5,872 nucleotides of DNA from Gammaproteobacteria bacterium (GTDB taxonomy: Bacteria > Pseudomonadota > Gammaproteobacteria > Arenicellales > UBA868), in NCBI GenBank assembly GCA_003529705.1, contig DPVA01000160.1, forward strand, positions 1 to 5,872. Direction: 5' to 3'. The notes under the pieces are model-generated. The model ran no database searches and was not told the origin of the DNA. It worked only from the letters and a program-made list of their open reading frames with translations. The translations under genes and the position numbers were made by a program. Below, piece after piece: positions 5,626-5,872 of this stretch (the stretch's first letter is position 1; the number at the start of each line of letters is the position of its first letter).

Positions 5626-5643
5626 TTGGGACCGCCCAATTTT
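5626..5643 (+). terminator. Weak intrinsic terminator candidate after the NTF2-like gene
   Basis: TTGGG, loop ACCG, CCCAA and then TTTT form a 5-bp stem followed by a short T-run, 77 bases after the stop codon. An overlapping alternative stem pairs GGCGG (5614-5618) with CCGCC (5632-5636). The stem is short. The rest of the 207-base spacer (5549-5755) shows no gene. Confidence 0.35.
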
Positions 5644-5755
5644 AATTGAATGCGGTGTGTTATCTACAGAGATGGTCTCAACCCCACTTGCTGCCTAACG
5701 TCCTAAATAGCGTTGCTACAGCGGCAGAGCAAAATAATTTTTTAGAGCGAGATAA

Positions 5756-5872
5756 ATGAAAAATCAAACCATTAATTTCTTCGGATGGATACTTTTTACT
5801 GTTTCAGCATTAGGTTTTTGCGTCGCGAGTATCGGGAGTTTTTGGTCGATGTTTGGCAGTTGTTTCTTTTTG
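5756..5872 (+). CDS. Small hydrophobic (membrane) protein, 3' end missing
   Basis: ATG 5756 opens a frame that stays open for all 39 codons to the right window edge. The product begins MKNQTINFFGWILFTVSALG and continues through CVASIGSFWSMFGSCFFL. After a short polar start it is almost wholly apolar, with at least one membrane helix (about 8-26) and the beginning of a second, and no charged residue after Lys2. A weak AGAG lies 8 bases upstream (5744-5747). The surrounding DNA is clearly more AT-rich than the left part of the window. The GW-x-x-F-x-x-SA pattern resembles many small uncharacterised inner-membrane proteins, but no family can be named from this fragment. With only 39 codons the reading remains provisional. 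Confidence 0.5.
   Translation, partial: MKNQTINFFGWILFTVSALGFCVASIGSFWSMFGSCFFL

Noticed and set aside
5588..5700. Integron attC-like site: GGCTAAC (5617-5623), GCCTAAC (5693-5699) and pairing arms TTGGGACC/GGTCTCAA
   Set aside because: The core-like heptamers are in direct rather than inverted orientation, and no matching GTTRRRY partner follows the second arm. No integrase is seen.

Overview
The window carries seven recognisable genes, all on the + strand, plus the first codons of an eighth. Protein family content (a non-pyrrolysine MttB-type methyltransferase, a GlpE-type rhodanese, a Sigma-like GST, a DadA-like flavoprotein) and gene style (Shine-Dalgarno-led, short spacers, two probable TTG starts) suggest a bacterium of the Pseudomonadota. 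GlpE is most familiar from Gammaproteobacteria, and the MttB/cupin/GST types are common in marine proteobacteria, but genus cannot be fixed from the sequence.

Region 1 (1-2428) is a compact apparent operon. It holds the 3' two thirds of an MttB-superfamily corrinoid-dependent methyltransferase (start lies off the left edge), a small single-domain cupin (996-1379), a Sigma-like glutathione S-transferase-type protein with a TTG start (1420-2088), and a single-domain GlpE-type thiosulfate sulfurtransferase (2108-2428). The gaps are 31, 40 and 19 bases. The set pairs one-carbon/methylated-amine chemistry with glutathione and sulfane-sulfur chemistry.

Region 2 (2429-2741) is a 313-base stretch without a convincing gene. 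It contains several inverted repeats and is best read as the leader of the next unit.

Region 3 (2742-5042) encodes amino-acid oxidation/reduction. First comes a DadA-like FAD-dependent D-amino acid dehydrogenase-type oxidoreductase (2742-3992). A perfect 10-bp hairpin with flanking A and T tracts sits inside its last codons and looks like an intrinsic terminator or attenuator. Next comes an ornithine cyclodeaminase/mu-crystallin-type NAD(P)-dependent enzyme, probably starting at TTG 4125 behind a good Shine-Dalgarno rather than at ATG 4083.

Region 4 (5043-5872) holds a small NTF2/SnoaL-fold protein (5171-5548), a 207-base spacer with a weak terminator candidate, and the first 39 codons of a hydrophobic small membrane protein running off the right edge. 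The last 172 bases are about 37% G+C by hand count, against 60% for the first 60 bases of the window.

A plausible working model, by inference only, is a catabolic island for an N-methylated (betaine-like) amino acid. The MttB-like enzyme would remove a methyl group to a corrinoid protein, the DadA-like enzyme would oxidise the resulting secondary or D-amino acid, and the OCD-like enzyme would interconvert the cyclic imine or keto acid product. The corrinoid protein and second methyltransferase such a pathway needs are not in this window. No CRISPR, tRNA, rRNA, transposase or phage gene was seen.
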